Positions 12,830 through 24,079 of a stretch of DNA of 64,000 nt are shown here, piece by piece. The position numbers and the translations under genes are program-made. Below the pieces are notes generated by a model. The model saw only the letters and a list, made by a program, of their open reading frames with translations. It did no database searches and was not told the DNA's origin. The DNA comes from Irpex lacteus (taxonomy: Eukaryota > Basidiomycota > Agaricomycetes > Polyporales > Irpicaceae): the NCBI GenBank assembly GCA_001986395.2, contig MQVO02000014.1:372001-436000 (forward strand), read 5' to 3'. The first letter of the stretch is position 1; every line of letters begins with the position of its first letter.

Positions 12830-13407
12830 TTACAGGACAAAATCAGCTGCATAGTAGGTTCGACGGCTGGATTTGAGCACTTGCCAGCGCGTTTTAAGAA
12901 CATAGTGAAGGGCGGTCCAGCCACGCCCTCAGATTCCTGTCATGGGGCTCCGTAGATGGTAGGGTGGTCTATTTAAAGGGTGGATGATAGTAACAATCAC
13001 GTAGAGGCAAGAGATCCAATCTGTCCTTCACGAAATCCAACAAAAGCTGTCTAGGTGGATAAACATCCCTGGTGGCGATGCGCTGTGAATCGATTATTGG
13101 CCAGAGATCGACAGAGAGGAAGGCAACGGGATCCTGGACTGGTTTCGACCACTACTAGGTCACGACTGTGTGAGGATTCTACGTTCCATGCAGCACTTCA
13201 TCAATACAATCTGTTGACCAAGATGCGAGGGTTACCCAGTGTTTCGAATGCCATAGTACTGGGCCACGGACTAAACACTCAGAGCAGGCCTTAAGGTGTT
13301 GATACGCTACAGCTCATCTGTCCGAGAGGTGTTATCATTGATGATAGTCCGGGTATTGTACAACGTGATGTCCTGTATTGTCTACGGCCGGTGGTTTTAC
13401 ACGAAAT
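12830..13407. other. Intergenic region, no gene seen
   Basis: This lies between 7-TM copy B (its upstream side) and the 3' end of ARPC4. A TATTTAAA-like stretch near 12969 could be a core promoter element. No coding signal was recognised. Confidence 0.35.
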
Positions 13408-14238
13408 CTACGAGTTGAACTGTGCTTGTTGTCAGTGGTGTGGGGTGGGCGATCAACGATAGTTACTCACCGCAGACAAGTACGATTCGGCTACCACACG
13501 CGCTCGCGCATTCAAGCTCAGCTTCATCTCACTGATTTCCTTGTCCACCTCCTCCATGAATCTGAATTGGCAAGTTAGATTAGGCGTAGAGAATACGTGC
13601 GCTTTACTCACTGTATGATGAAGTCCACTATTTTATGCTTTAGCATAGAATCGGTATGGTGATTGGTGATTAGGAATGATATGTCGTATCCCTGGAGCGA
13701 GTTATGAGCAGTTATGACGTGAGAGTACATCCAGCAAGAGCAGAATATGTGCTTACTTTGACCGGTTTTCTACGCAAGACGATAAAGCTCTCCGCACGCT
13801 GCATCATAAACCTCGTGAACTTGTGGCATAGGATCCTCTCAATCTCATCCGCCTGCTTGATCTTAATGCTGAGACGGATAGAGTTGATCGATGGTTCAAT
13901 TAGGACACGTTCATTCTCATTTCTCGAGATCGTCAATGGGTTGAGTAGGACCTCCTTGGAGCCGCTACATGGGCATCGCGTTAAGTAACGAATGCACATC
14001 AGCAGTATAACTTACCCGACCTCTACCTCTGGCTTGTTGTGTCGCTCTACTATCTATTACGAATGAGTTATGTATCGCGTAGGATACATGTGTTGCTCAT
14101 ACCTGTGATGAGAAATCCTCGAGTGTTAGTGCTGCAGTCAGGGTAGACCGTACTGCGGCAAGATAGGGACGCAAGACGTTAGACTATTCCAGGGTTCTTC
14201 AGTCGGTGTAGTATAAAAAGGGCTTGGAAACATACCAT
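13408..14238 (-). CDS. ARPC4: Arp2/3 complex subunit 4 (ARPC4, p20)
   Basis: Seven coding exons: 14236-14238, 14103-14183, 14016-14053, 13757-13964, 13612-13691, 13471-13561 and 13408-13419, giving 170 aa (human 168). The protein starts [16 protein letters not shown] and carries [66 protein letters not shown] and [19 protein letters not shown]. These are near-invariant ARPC4 blocks. With ARPC2 it forms the core of the Arp2/3 complex, which nucleates branched actin filaments at endocytic patches. The first coding exon is just the ATG, followed by a GTATGT donor. The last exon codes FNS and a stop. If its intron is not removed the protein would end VSNYR a few codons later, at 13453. Promoter and 5' leader lie above 14238. 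Confidence 0.95.
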
Positions 14239-14703
14239 TATTCACTATGTTTATTGTCAAGCTGTTAGGATCGGAGAACGACGATAACGACGCGCCCGAT
14301 GTTGTGGACGATGGTGGCTGCGAGGTAAGTGTGTTTATGTCTATTTGGATGCCGACGCAAGGGCGGGATATGAGCGCTTTTCCCCACTATTGTGCCTTTC
14401 TCACTGTCGCACACGGCGTCGGGCGACGTTGGCAAACTCTCGCAAACATCCTTTGTGTGCTCGTCTGTTTCTTTGTTACGATTGTTTACGGTGCGTTAAA
14501 GCTTGTGGTGTACACTCATCCTTTTCCCCACAATCATTAAACTGTTCCCTACTCTACGTCAGACCCACGAGACTGACTCTCGTTTTATGACTTTCTGTAT
14601 TCTGATACATCTTGAGGTACGTACTGGAACTAATTCGATATAATTAAGGAAACTGAGACCTCATTATAGCTCACTCTCGCTTAAACTCCCATAATATATT
14701 CGC
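14239..14703. other. Divergent intergenic region between ARPC4 and the coiled-coil protein
   Basis: About 465 bases separate two genes read away from each other, so both promoters should lie here. No coding signal fits. The short frames near 14247-14590 are probably chance. Confidence 0.45.
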
Positions 14704-17137
14704 ATGGACAGTCCAGTCTCGGATCCGCCATCGACACCCCAAAGTTCCTCCAGTACTCGTAGCAGGACTCGTGAACACAAGCGGTCTCACAAGGATAACA
14801 AGGACAAGACAAGTCTTGCAAGTACATCGAAGGAGCTGGTCAGGCTTCTTGTTCACGAAGAGCAGGAATCACAAGAACTCCGTAGTACTTTGCACGACCT
14901 CACCGAGCGACTCAAGGATGAGACTCAGCGCGCCGACAATGCGGAAGCGAGGGCTCGGGAGCTGGTTGTCCGCTTCAAAGAAGCTCACGAAGGCCGTATG
15001 GCTGCAAAGCAGGAAGCTGCACGGCTCTCCGAGGAGTTGAGGTTATATAAACTGCAGCTTGAGAACGCGCAACGTGAAATATCTCGAGCTCAAGAGCTAT
15101 TGGATGCAGTGGAGGCACAACGAAATGAAGCGGAGGAGGCTGCTGCACGTGCCCGTTCGACTGCTAGGAAACTGAAAGAGGAGAAAGTCGTGCAAATTGC
15201 TCGCGACCAGGGTCGCATTGAGGGCATCAAGGAGGGTATGGAAAGGGGGAAGAATCTTGGGTATGATGAGGGCCGAGAAGATGGTTATGCTAGAGGTCGT
15301 GCCGCTGCTGCCAAGGAGTTTGTGCAAAAAGGCTACGTTCGAAGAGATGGGTACATATCCCCGGGCGGCGACAACACTGAAATGCGGAATGTGCCAACAG
15401 CTCCTCCAACACCCCCTGCTGAATCGCCCCCAGCGCGGGAGGAGCAGCCGTTGCAACCTCCTGAGCCCATCCATATTCAGCCGCCTCCTCCTAGTACGAC
15501 CCCTCCCGGACCCCCTCCCCAAATGCCCCCACTTCCGGCTTTCAATCGTACGCCTTCGCCTGGACCTAGCGACTATCCTCCGGAGGGTTTTATACCTGTC
15601 ATAGACAAGGACCAACGAATTCGTCTGCCACCTCCTTTTGAGATGGGACCTGCGCCGTATTCTCCAAGAAACTCGCCTTCTCAAATGCCTGCCCAGCCCA
15701 TACCTGATCCTGCACGTGAATCACCTGCACTGATGATACCGCCTCCTGGAGACAGACACGATAATTATTCTGACACTGACTCAATAAACACTCCCACAGG
15801 TGTCCGCCACCGGCGCGGTCTGAGACGGCGAAAGTCAGACGACAGTGCATCCACTACCTTCTCACAATTCGATCTTATAGGTCCTCCCGCCGCAGGCTCT
15901 TCCAGGAGCAATTATGGTAGCACCAGACCGAATGTTCTAAGTGCAATCGTCGAGGAAAGGTCTCCATCCGTGGCACCGGTAAGCCTAGATGGGTTTCTGG
16001 GTCTACGTTGTTACTAATTCTGTGATAGTCCCCTTATGCGTTACCGCGCGTAGCGTCTCCAGTACTCCCAATTCCTGCTCCTGTCACTATGCCTGCACCC
16101 CAACCATCAATACCCATTGCAGTGGATCGCGAGCGCATGCAAATGCCACAACACGACTATTACACGCGCCCCGGGTCTAGGTCTTCCCCTGGCTCTACAC
16201 CAATAAGCAGTCCACCACGTGTGCAAGAACGACCAAGCCCCAAAGGAAGTGTGATGTCGTCTACCAGTATTCACATAACTGTGGAACCACCGGTAAGATC
16301 CATTGTTACTCTCGTGATGACAGTACCTCTAATCAACTCCTACAGTCTCGTCCTGAGTCTAGCAGGTCTGGGATTGCCTATACACAGGATGGCCTATTGA
16401 CTGCAAACGCAGCTGAAAACCCGATCCCAGTACCTGCTCCCCAAACTCCAAACAATCAACCCTCCACTCAGCCCATCCCCATACCAGGTGATCAGCTTCC
16501 TGCTGGCTTCGTAGCCGCAGGGCTACCCATGCAGTCTCCTCGTGTTGATCCAGCACAAACCCCTCGCCAAGTGCCTGAGAGACCTCCCACTGCTCCATCA
16601 ACTTCGCCTTCCAGCGCTTCTCCGATATACCAGTTCTATGCGCCACCCACCGGTAGCAGTACCCCACAACAAGGCGCGACACCTGTAGTGATCCCTCCAC
16701 CGTCTAACGCCGCTGGTAGAAGATACAGTCGCTCAGCCTTAACCAAGGACACTTCATCCGAATCTGACGATGAACAAGCTGCTGTATCTTCGCAGATCTC
16801 CTCTTCATCCATGGATTCGTTCACCACTCCTCCCGACAGACGCAAGCCGCTAGCACCGCCAGCATACGCAGTCGCACCCACCCCTCCCAATGTGATCTAT
16901 CCTGTGCCACCTCCGCGATCGGGGGGCTCTGCTTCGACTGTGCGCGCGCCTCTTCCTGGCAGCCCAAGTACAAGCACGGTAACAGCAGCGAAAGTTCCCT
17001 TACCACCTTCCAGTATCGGTAGCCCGAGATCAACTTATACTCGTGTTTCGCGGGGGCCACTCCATCCCGACTTGACTGGTAGATCGAATCAGTCAACACC
17101 GCCTGTTGTTATACCCCCTGGTGTGGGTAGGGGTTAA
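14704..17137 (+). CDS. Coiled-coil and proline-rich protein of unknown function
   Basis: Three exons: 14704-15978, 16029-16292 and 16346-17137, all phase 0, giving 776 aa. Residues about 1-40 are Ser/Thr/Lys-rich. Residues about 40-180 form a long coiled coil (EEQESQELRSTLHDLTERL, ARELVVRFKEAHEGRMAAKQ and QREISRAQELLDAVEAQRN). A Gly-spaced segment follows (GRIEGIKEGMERGKNLGYDE then GREDGYARGRAAA), in which Gly recurs every four residues like a GxxxG helix-packing track. The remaining 550 residues are disordered, rich in Pro/Ser/Thr, with PPTPP and RRRKSDDS-type phosphorylation sites. I do not recognise a named family. The architecture suggests a scaffold protein, possibly in cytoskeletal or membrane-trafficking work, but that is a guess. 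Confidence 0.85.
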
Positions 17138-17632
17138 CAGTGAGCCTGACTGTTGTATCGCTCGCTCTCACGAAGCTAACTATTGCACGCAGGCCCGGGA
17201 ACTCAATACATGACCTTTTACGAACTCATATCATGCATTATGCCTAACGAACTATGCGAACAATCACGGGACGATTAGAAGTCCGTTCATTCATAGAGAC
17301 TCTACTCTGGATCTACTCTTTCTCGTACTACATGTCAATGCTTGGATTATTGTACTGTACTGACCACCTCCCAACGGCATCGCTGATCGAAAAACCTATC
17401 AGGCATAGGCCAAACTCATCTTTCGTTTCATATTGTAACTTTGGAAAACTTTGACATCATCTCTCCTTACTTTGCGATGTTTTACCCACTGATTTGTTAT
17501 CCTTGTTGTATACGGGCACATGTGTATGCTGTACAATATCAAAACGGTCTTGTTGCAAGGAGAAACTGAGTGACGAAAGTTCGTGCCGAAACATGAGAGA
17601 CAGCAAGATGTGATACACAGCGACGACAAGAA
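17138..17632. other. Convergent intergenic region, no gene seen
   Basis: The two flanking genes end toward each other here. It is AT-richer than the coding neighbours and holds both 3' UTRs. No gene is supported. Confidence 0.45.
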
Positions 17633-20077
17633 TCATCTCGAATAACCTCCTTTGTACCTAGGTTCCCGTCGAGGACTAGCTTCTCTACGATCCCGCTTCC
17701 TATCATATCCATCTCTGTCATCTCTTGACCGTTCGTACCGGCGTCGCTCGTATAGGTCCTCACGGCTCTCTGGCTCTCGATCATCATTGTGCCTAGAGGC
17801 AGCACCACGGATGCTGACACCCCAAGTATCCCCGCCTCTTTTCGATGCACCTCGAATCTGAATCGAGTCGATTTCCCTGCTCGGTTCGGGTAAGTCGTAC
17901 CTGTTAGACCTGGATGGCCTCTCATCGTAGTCCCTGGCGCGTCGGTCACGGTCGTCTCTTCTATCTCTCCTGTCTCTGTCGTTATCCCGATCTCTGTCTC
18001 TGTCTCTTCGGTCCCTACCATAACGATCATCATCTCTCCCAAAGCTCCCGAAGCTAATCGCCTTGCTATTACGCGGACCCTTGGGCGTTCCACCAGATCG
18101 CTTGTCTCGCCCATTGGGTGTTTTCGACCCACCCGCCCGACCAGCGAACCAATCATCCCCGTCATCTTCCTGTATCTCCTGTGCGCGCTTCTGCATTCTC
18201 GCCTTCTCCTTCTGTTTGCCCTTGAAACCGACCTCCAGTGGAAGCTGAGCGCCATACCCATCTCCCCAGGCTTCTTCGGCCTGTTTCGCGTACATGGCCG
18301 CTTTGCTCTGAGGCCGCATCTCGCGCTTGGAATCCGAGAATGGACCGGAACGGGTATTGTGCTCGCTGAACGCTGACGGCTCTCTAGGATGGTCATACGG
18401 AAATGAGAGTTCCTGGCAGTCCTGTTTTTCCGGGAACATGAGATAAATGTGAATGTATATACAAGGTAGAAATGTGTACTTACGTCGCCCAAATGACCAC
18501 AACCACCGCAATTGTAACACCAGTCTTCCGGGCCGATATAGCCCTCGCCACCTTCACCTACGTCAAGCCCACTCTTTCTCTCTCGCTCTTCAAGAATGGT
18601 TTTACGCTCAGGCTCCGTAACATATTCGTATATACGCCAAAGAGTAGGACATTGCTGGATCTTTCGATCAGATTAGTGTAATGGTATGCCCGTGAAGGTA
18701 ACTTACGCTCGTTGTATGCTGGAGTGACCCACAGCGTGCGCAGTCCTCGTAAGCCTCCTGGCGAGTTCGTCGACCATACCGGTTAGGACAATCCTGGACA
18801 AGTCGGTTGAGCTATAGTCATTGTGTAGACAGACAACACGACTGACTCTATTGATATGGCCCTTCATCCCGCAAGTGAAGCACACCTTGCTGATGGGGCA
18901 GCTTCGCGTACTGTGCTCGTCTCGCGCGCCACATGTAAGACACTATGCGACATTGCGCATGCAAGGAGTATGCGAGAGGTCAGCGAAGAGAAGAAGATAC
19001 TGCGATGTGAGACTGACAACAAGGACCGGACATTCTTGAGTTCTGTGTTCGTTTTCCGCACCACATCTCTTGCAAACTAGACGTGAAGATTTTGTTGTCT
19101 TCGTGTCAGGACCGTCGTTTACAGCATCAAAGTACCGTGGTCCTTTCTACAACATAGAGATCAACATATATAGGATGATTTATGAGGGGTGTACTCACCA
19201 CCTGATCTCCGTCGTAGTCGACATAATCAATGTAATCTTCTTCCTCAGAATCAAGTGGTTCGGGAGCCTTGATCTCCACAATAGGAAGATCACCGTCAAA
19301 CTCAAGAACGGAGACGTGAGGGGGCAGTAGGAGCTTATCGGAGGTAGCCTTAGATGTAGAGGTGCTGGGTTCGTTCGCAGCAGGAGATGCAAGAAGCGCA
19401 GGAGGAGGTAATGTGCCTTTGGAATTATTTGGGAGTTCCGTAGGCTTGTCGTCTATGAAAAATGGAGGTGGCTCGTCCGGCGGCGGAGGGGATAACTCGG
19501 CGTCCTGCTTGCCTAGCTGTCTATTCGCGCGCTGTTTTTCACGAACCTTCTGTTTCTTTCGTGTCCTGCTAGGAGTTTTCGACTGGTCGCGATTTTCATC
19601 ATGGTCCTCGTCGTATCTGTCTCCGTTCAGGCCATGATTTACGGAGGTAGAAGCATCGGAGATTCTGGCCAATAGGTTCAGCTGACCCTTTGCACTGCTC
19701 TTCGTCTTCCTTTTCTTCGTGGAAGATGGAGTAGACACAACCGGCTCCTCACTTGCACTCTCCTCGTCGGACACCTCCCTGGAGATTTGAGCAGAGTCGT
19801 CTGCCGTCTCAACCTCCAGAACTTCTCCATCCTCCCCACCATCTACATCCACTATAGCACGCTTCTTCTTCCTACGAGGTTTCTTGCGCTTCTTAGACGA
19901 CTTCGAGATCTGCTGGTCCAAATCATCTTCAACTACAATGACTGCTGTGTTCTCCTTGAGAGGTGTAGCGCGTTTCGGGTCCGCTGGTGAGTGTTGCAGT
20001 TCGTTCGGAGCAGCATCCACGTCTATGACCTCCACCGCATCGGACTTAGTGAGATCAATAATTTCTTGACCTTCCAT
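17633..20077 (-). CDS. AIR1: Air1/Air2-type zinc-knuckle protein (TRAMP complex)
   Basis: The protein starts at ATG 20075-20077 (MEGQEIIDLTKSD). An acidic/basic N-terminal third is followed by five CX2CX4HX4C zinc knuckles spread over small exons: CKRCGAENEHRTQEC, CLTCGARDEHSTRSC, CFTCGMKGHINRDC, CARCGSLQHTTSQC and CYNCGGCGHLGDDC. CPTLWRIYEYV lies between the last two. Five knuckles plus the LWR..Y element are the signature of yeast Air1/Air2 and human ZCCHC7. These bridge RNA and the Trf4 poly(A) polymerase in the nuclear TRAMP complex, which tags RNAs for the exosome. The C-terminal part (17633-18430) is very rich in Arg, Asp and Gly (RDRDRD repeats, then YSR and stop), which yeast Air proteins have only in weak form. 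The third knuckle is complete only if the intron ends at CTTGTCCAG, which also keeps frame. Confidence 0.88.
17930..18020 (-). repeat. Arg-Asp coding microsatellite in the zinc-knuckle gene
   Basis: The plus strand shows imperfect repeats of TCTGTC/TCGGTC units. They encode an alternating Arg/Asp tract (RDRRDRDRDRDNDRDRRDRR) in the C-terminal region of the protein. Such mixed-charge tracts are typical of RNA-processing proteins and often vary in length between strains. Confidence 0.7.
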
Positions 20078-21249
20078 ATCCGAGTGCAGAGACGTAAGGA
20101 CGAGAATTCGTTGTAGGAGGGCGTCGTCGACGTTGAAGTTCACCGTTTAGAATTCTAGTCTCACTGCTCACTGCCGAATTCTCGGGCGCTCTTTATTATC
20201 CACGTGATCTACGGCGATCAAGTTGGGCGTCTATATCCGGCTAACTGGCGGCGCAGGCGCTTGAGACCTTTGCCTCCTACCGTGACCAGGATGGATTGGA
20301 TTAACATTGAGCGTAGGTTATTGTCCTTAAAGTTTTCTATGACGGGTAGGTTCGCTCTAAAATGCAGAGATGTATATCTTTCTGATTCTTGTTTTGCAGG
20401 TAAACGACCGCACAGGTCGAGCTAGAGGTGGCGTTTAGACGGTGCGGCAAACCGACTTGCATACGAGGGCTCGGAACTATCTCTTGCTCGTACGGCATAG
20501 GAACAGCGTGTCATTTAGACATACGATAAGGATGCAGCTGCTGCCCGTGCTCAGCCTGCAGAGTAACCCACCCTAAGCATTATGATGCGCCTCGCCTTCA
20601 CCGCGGTCCACAGCCCGACGTAAAACGCCAAGTTGTCAGCAGCCAATGAGAAGTCTCGTTATTCCCGCTGCTACTCACCTTTGCCTGCGCATCTGGACAG
20701 AGACGCGTCAGGATCGGAGTATATCATAGGGAACCAGGAGTGCGCCCAGCGTAGATTTCTTGAATCTGATTAGCTGACACTGGCATAGGCGTCTGTTATC
20801 TCATAACTTACTCTTCCAATGGTACAGGACGGGCAGGGAGGAGTGTACCCAAGTGTAGCCATCCGACAGACAGCTGTCCTAGTTTTGCGGGTCACAAGTC
20901 GGCCGGGCGAAAGCTCACGTCTCCATTCTCACTCGTTGACGAGGCGTAACGGTGACGAACGACGGTTTGCACTGCAAAGTATACCCTCTATGACAGGTAC
21001 AACATACGTGTGACATGGGGCACCAGCGTACAGGTACGAACTTCGTCCATCCTCTCCGTACCCAACCGCAGGCATAAGCCTTGGGTAGCTCGCGTCTTAG
21101 GGTCTACGCTGAGTACACCATCGTATATAACCTGCAGCACATAGCTGCTCTATTCTTCAGTCCTCGTCGGCTTTTCTCCTCTGTCTTCTCACAACTTCCT
21201 TAGAACTTCTCCACTTCTCTTCCTAGATTTACCATCTCCATAGAACAAC
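20078..21249. other. Divergent promoter region between AIR1 and acetyl-CoA synthetase
   Basis: Almost 1.2 kb without a supported gene between two divergent genes. It includes a CCAAT-like pentamer (agCCAATg, about 20642) and, near its right end, a TATATAA and a pyrimidine-rich leader (21140-21240), the usual layout of a strongly expressed fungal gene. Confidence 0.5.
21124..21130 (+). promoter_or_regulatory. TATA box of acetyl-CoA synthetase gene
   Basis: TATATAA lies 120 bases before the ATG at 21250 and is followed by a C+T-rich leader. Position and sequence fit a core promoter; no transcript start is known. Confidence 0.45.
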
Positions 21250-23612
21250 ATGTCCATCGACTCCGTTGCCAAGCACCCCGTCCCCCCTCGTCTCAGCCAA
21301 GGTTCTGAGGTTCCGCACATTGGGCCCGACTTTGAAGCTTACAAGAAAGCCCATGCCGAATCTGTTGGTCCCGCTGCCGACAAATGGTGGGCTAAGGTAT
21401 GTTGCACGCAGCTCATACTGTATACTCGAATCTCATGATCTTTTCAAAGATGGCCAGGGAGACCCTTCATTGGGATCGTCCCTTCCACACTGTGCGCTCG
21501 GGAAGCTTTGAGAATGGCGACATCGCCTGGTTCCCAGAGGGATACATCAACGCCTCCTACAACTGTGTTGATCGCTGGGCATTCCAAACTCCCGACAAGG
21601 TACGCATTTGCTTTATGGCGATATGCAAGGCACTTGACACTTACATTGTGGCCACAGACTGCTATCATCTACGAGGCAGACGAGCCAAGTGAGAGTGTAG
21701 AGATTAGCTACAGCCAGCTGCTGCGCGAGACCAGCCGTGTCGCTAATGTGCTCAAGTCCTACGGTGTCAAGAAGGGCGACACCGTCACCATCTACCTGCC
21801 CATGACCTGGCAAGCCGTCGCTGCCTTCATGGCCTGTGCCCGTATCGGTGCTATCCACTCCGTCGTCTTTGCTGGGTTTTCCTCCGAATCCCTCCGCGAC
21901 CGCATCAACGACTGCAAGTCTCGCGTTGTCATCACCTCCGACGAGGGTCGTCGTGGTGGCAAGACCATCGCGATCAAAGCGCTCGCCGACAAGGCCCTCG
22001 AGGGATGCCCCCTCGTCGAGCACGTCCTCGTGTTGAAGAGGACTGGCAACCCGGTCAACTTTGTTGAGGGCCGTGACAAGTGGTGGGACGAGGAGACTGC
22101 CAAGGTCCCCAACTACTGCCCCCCGGCTTTGCTCTCATCTGAGGACTCACTCTTCATCCTCTACGTGCGTTGTTCCACTTTGTCAGAAGGCTCTATCACT
22201 AACTTATGTCGATAGACTTCTGGCTCTACCGGCAAGCCCAAGGGTATCATGCACACCATTGGTGGCTTCCTCCTCGGCTCTGCTATCTCCGTTAAATATG
22301 CCTTCGACGTTCACCCCAATGATCGCTTTGGTTGCATGGCTGACCTCGGATGGATCACTGGTCACACGTAAGTAATCCATCCCTTCATGATATGGACCTT
22401 GTATTGAGCTAGCTGCAGTTACGTTGTCTACGGTCCTCTCGCCAACGGTATCGCCACGACCGTCTTCGAGTCCACTCCCGTCTACCCTACACCTGCCCGC
22501 TTCTGGGAGACCATCGACAAGCACAAGATCACCCACTTCTACACCGCTCCTACCGCCGTTCGTCTTCTCCGTCGTCTCGGCGAGGAGTACGTCCAGAAAG
22601 CCGATCTTAGCTCTCTCCGCGCCATCGGTTCCGTCGGTGAACCTATCAACCCCGAGGCCTGGCACTGGTTGAACGACCACGTAGGACGCAAGCAGGCTGC
22701 GATTGTCGATACCTTCTTCCAGACTGAAACTGGCTCCATCGTCGTGTCCCCTCTCCCAGGAGCGATCGAGGCCAAGCCCGGCTCAGCTACCGTGCCATTC
22801 CTTGGTATTGAGGCTGCACTGCTTGACCCTGTTACAGGCAAGGAACTCGAGGGCGATAATGTAGAGGGCGTGCTTGTGTTCAAGAACACCTGGCCTTCTA
22901 TTGCCAGGACTGTCTGGCAGGACCACAACAGATGGCTCGATGTCTACCTGAGGGTATGTGACACAGCTCGCTCCACACACCTCTGACACTGACTATGTTA
23001 CCTTGTAGCCTTACCCCGGATACTTCTACACTGGTGACGGTGCCGTTCGCGACAAGGATGGCTACATCTGGATCAAGGGCCGTGTCGATGGTGAGTATTC
23101 ATTCCAAGCACTTGATAGCATCTTGGACTAAACCTGGCTCTCAGATGTCATCAACGTCTCTGGACATCGTCTGTCCACTGCCGAAATCGAGTCCGCACTC
23201 ATTCTCTACGATGGTGTTGCTGAGGCAGCCGTCATCGGTGCCAACGATGAACTCACTGGTCAGGCCGTCCATTCCTTCGTCACTCTCAAGCGGTACGTAC
23301 AACTTCACCCATCCTTGATCGTTTGACTTACCAAACGTCTACCTCAGAGAGTTCAAGTACGACCCGGCTAATGAAGCCGGCCTCATCAAGGAGCTTGTTC
23401 AGCAAGTTCGCAAGGTCATCGGTCCCTTCGCCGCACCCAAGAAGATCTACATCGTCTCTGATCTGCCCAAGACTCGCTCTGGCAAGATTATGCGTCGCAT
23501 CATGCGCAAGATCATCGCGGGCGAGGGTGATCAGCTCGGTGACTTGTCGACGCTCGCTGAGCCAGCTGTCGTCGATGTCATCAAGGCCAAGGTTGCTGCT
23601 TTGAGCTCCTAA
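21250..23612 (+). CDS. ACS: Acetyl-CoA synthetase (acetate-CoA ligase)
   Basis: Eight exons: 21250-21396, 21450-21599, 21658-22164, 22216-22367, 22419-22953, 23009-23090, 23145-23292 and 23348-23612, in frame throughout, 661 aa. It joins acetate, ATP and CoA to acetyl-CoA via acetyl-AMP. Visible motifs are the N-terminal AcsA domain, the P-loop-like [10 protein letters not shown] split by an intron just before it, [27 protein letters not shown], the adenylation motif QTETG, YYTGD-like [15 protein letters not shown], hinge [21 protein letters not shown] and the C-terminal catalytic Lys in [10 protein letters not shown]. One notable change is DTFFQTETG where acetyl-CoA synthetases normally have DT(Y/W/F)WQTE(T/S)G. 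The Trp shapes the acyl pocket. Length and all other motifs are those of a working cytosolic/nuclear enzyme, with no peroxisomal or mitochondrial signal seen. Confidence 0.96.
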
Positions 23613-24079
23613 ATGGCCTTGGAGACCACATTCGCTCATAAGGCTCAACATCAACCACACTATTATCCACTATTGTATTTTTATCTGGGTTGTCTACCGC
23701 AGCTCGGGTTGTATTATTTGCTTTTAGACGTGTATTTGGCATGTATTTGTGTTGGGTAGATCTTGTACGACTATAATTGATGATGAATAGACTTTGACTT
23801 GCCAAATCAGTGTTCTTAGTGTGTCTATAGATGCGTCGCGGAGGAAGTGAGCGTTATACATTCTCTAGTCAAGTGCAGTTTACTTCCTTTGGTGAATACT
23901 AATCGTGGTCAGTGATCCAGCTCGGGGGAGCGCACGCAGGATTGATCGCGTGCTGCTGCTGTATGAGTATGTGCTGCGCATCGGTACTTGAACTCAGACC
24001 TCGACGTGTTCTACAAGGACAGTGGACCACAGTATACTACATCAACTGGCCACCATTGTTTCCATCCTTATATTGCGAT
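23613..24079. other. Intergenic region, no gene seen
   Basis: Holds the 3' UTR of acetyl-CoA synthetase and the promoter of the F-box gene, both on the plus strand. No conserved frame was recognised. Confidence 0.4.

Noticed and set aside
17539..18492. 317-codon minus-strand frame overlapping the zinc-knuckle gene
   Set aside because: It is the neighbouring frame of the RD-repeat exon. The accepted frame connects to five zinc knuckles.
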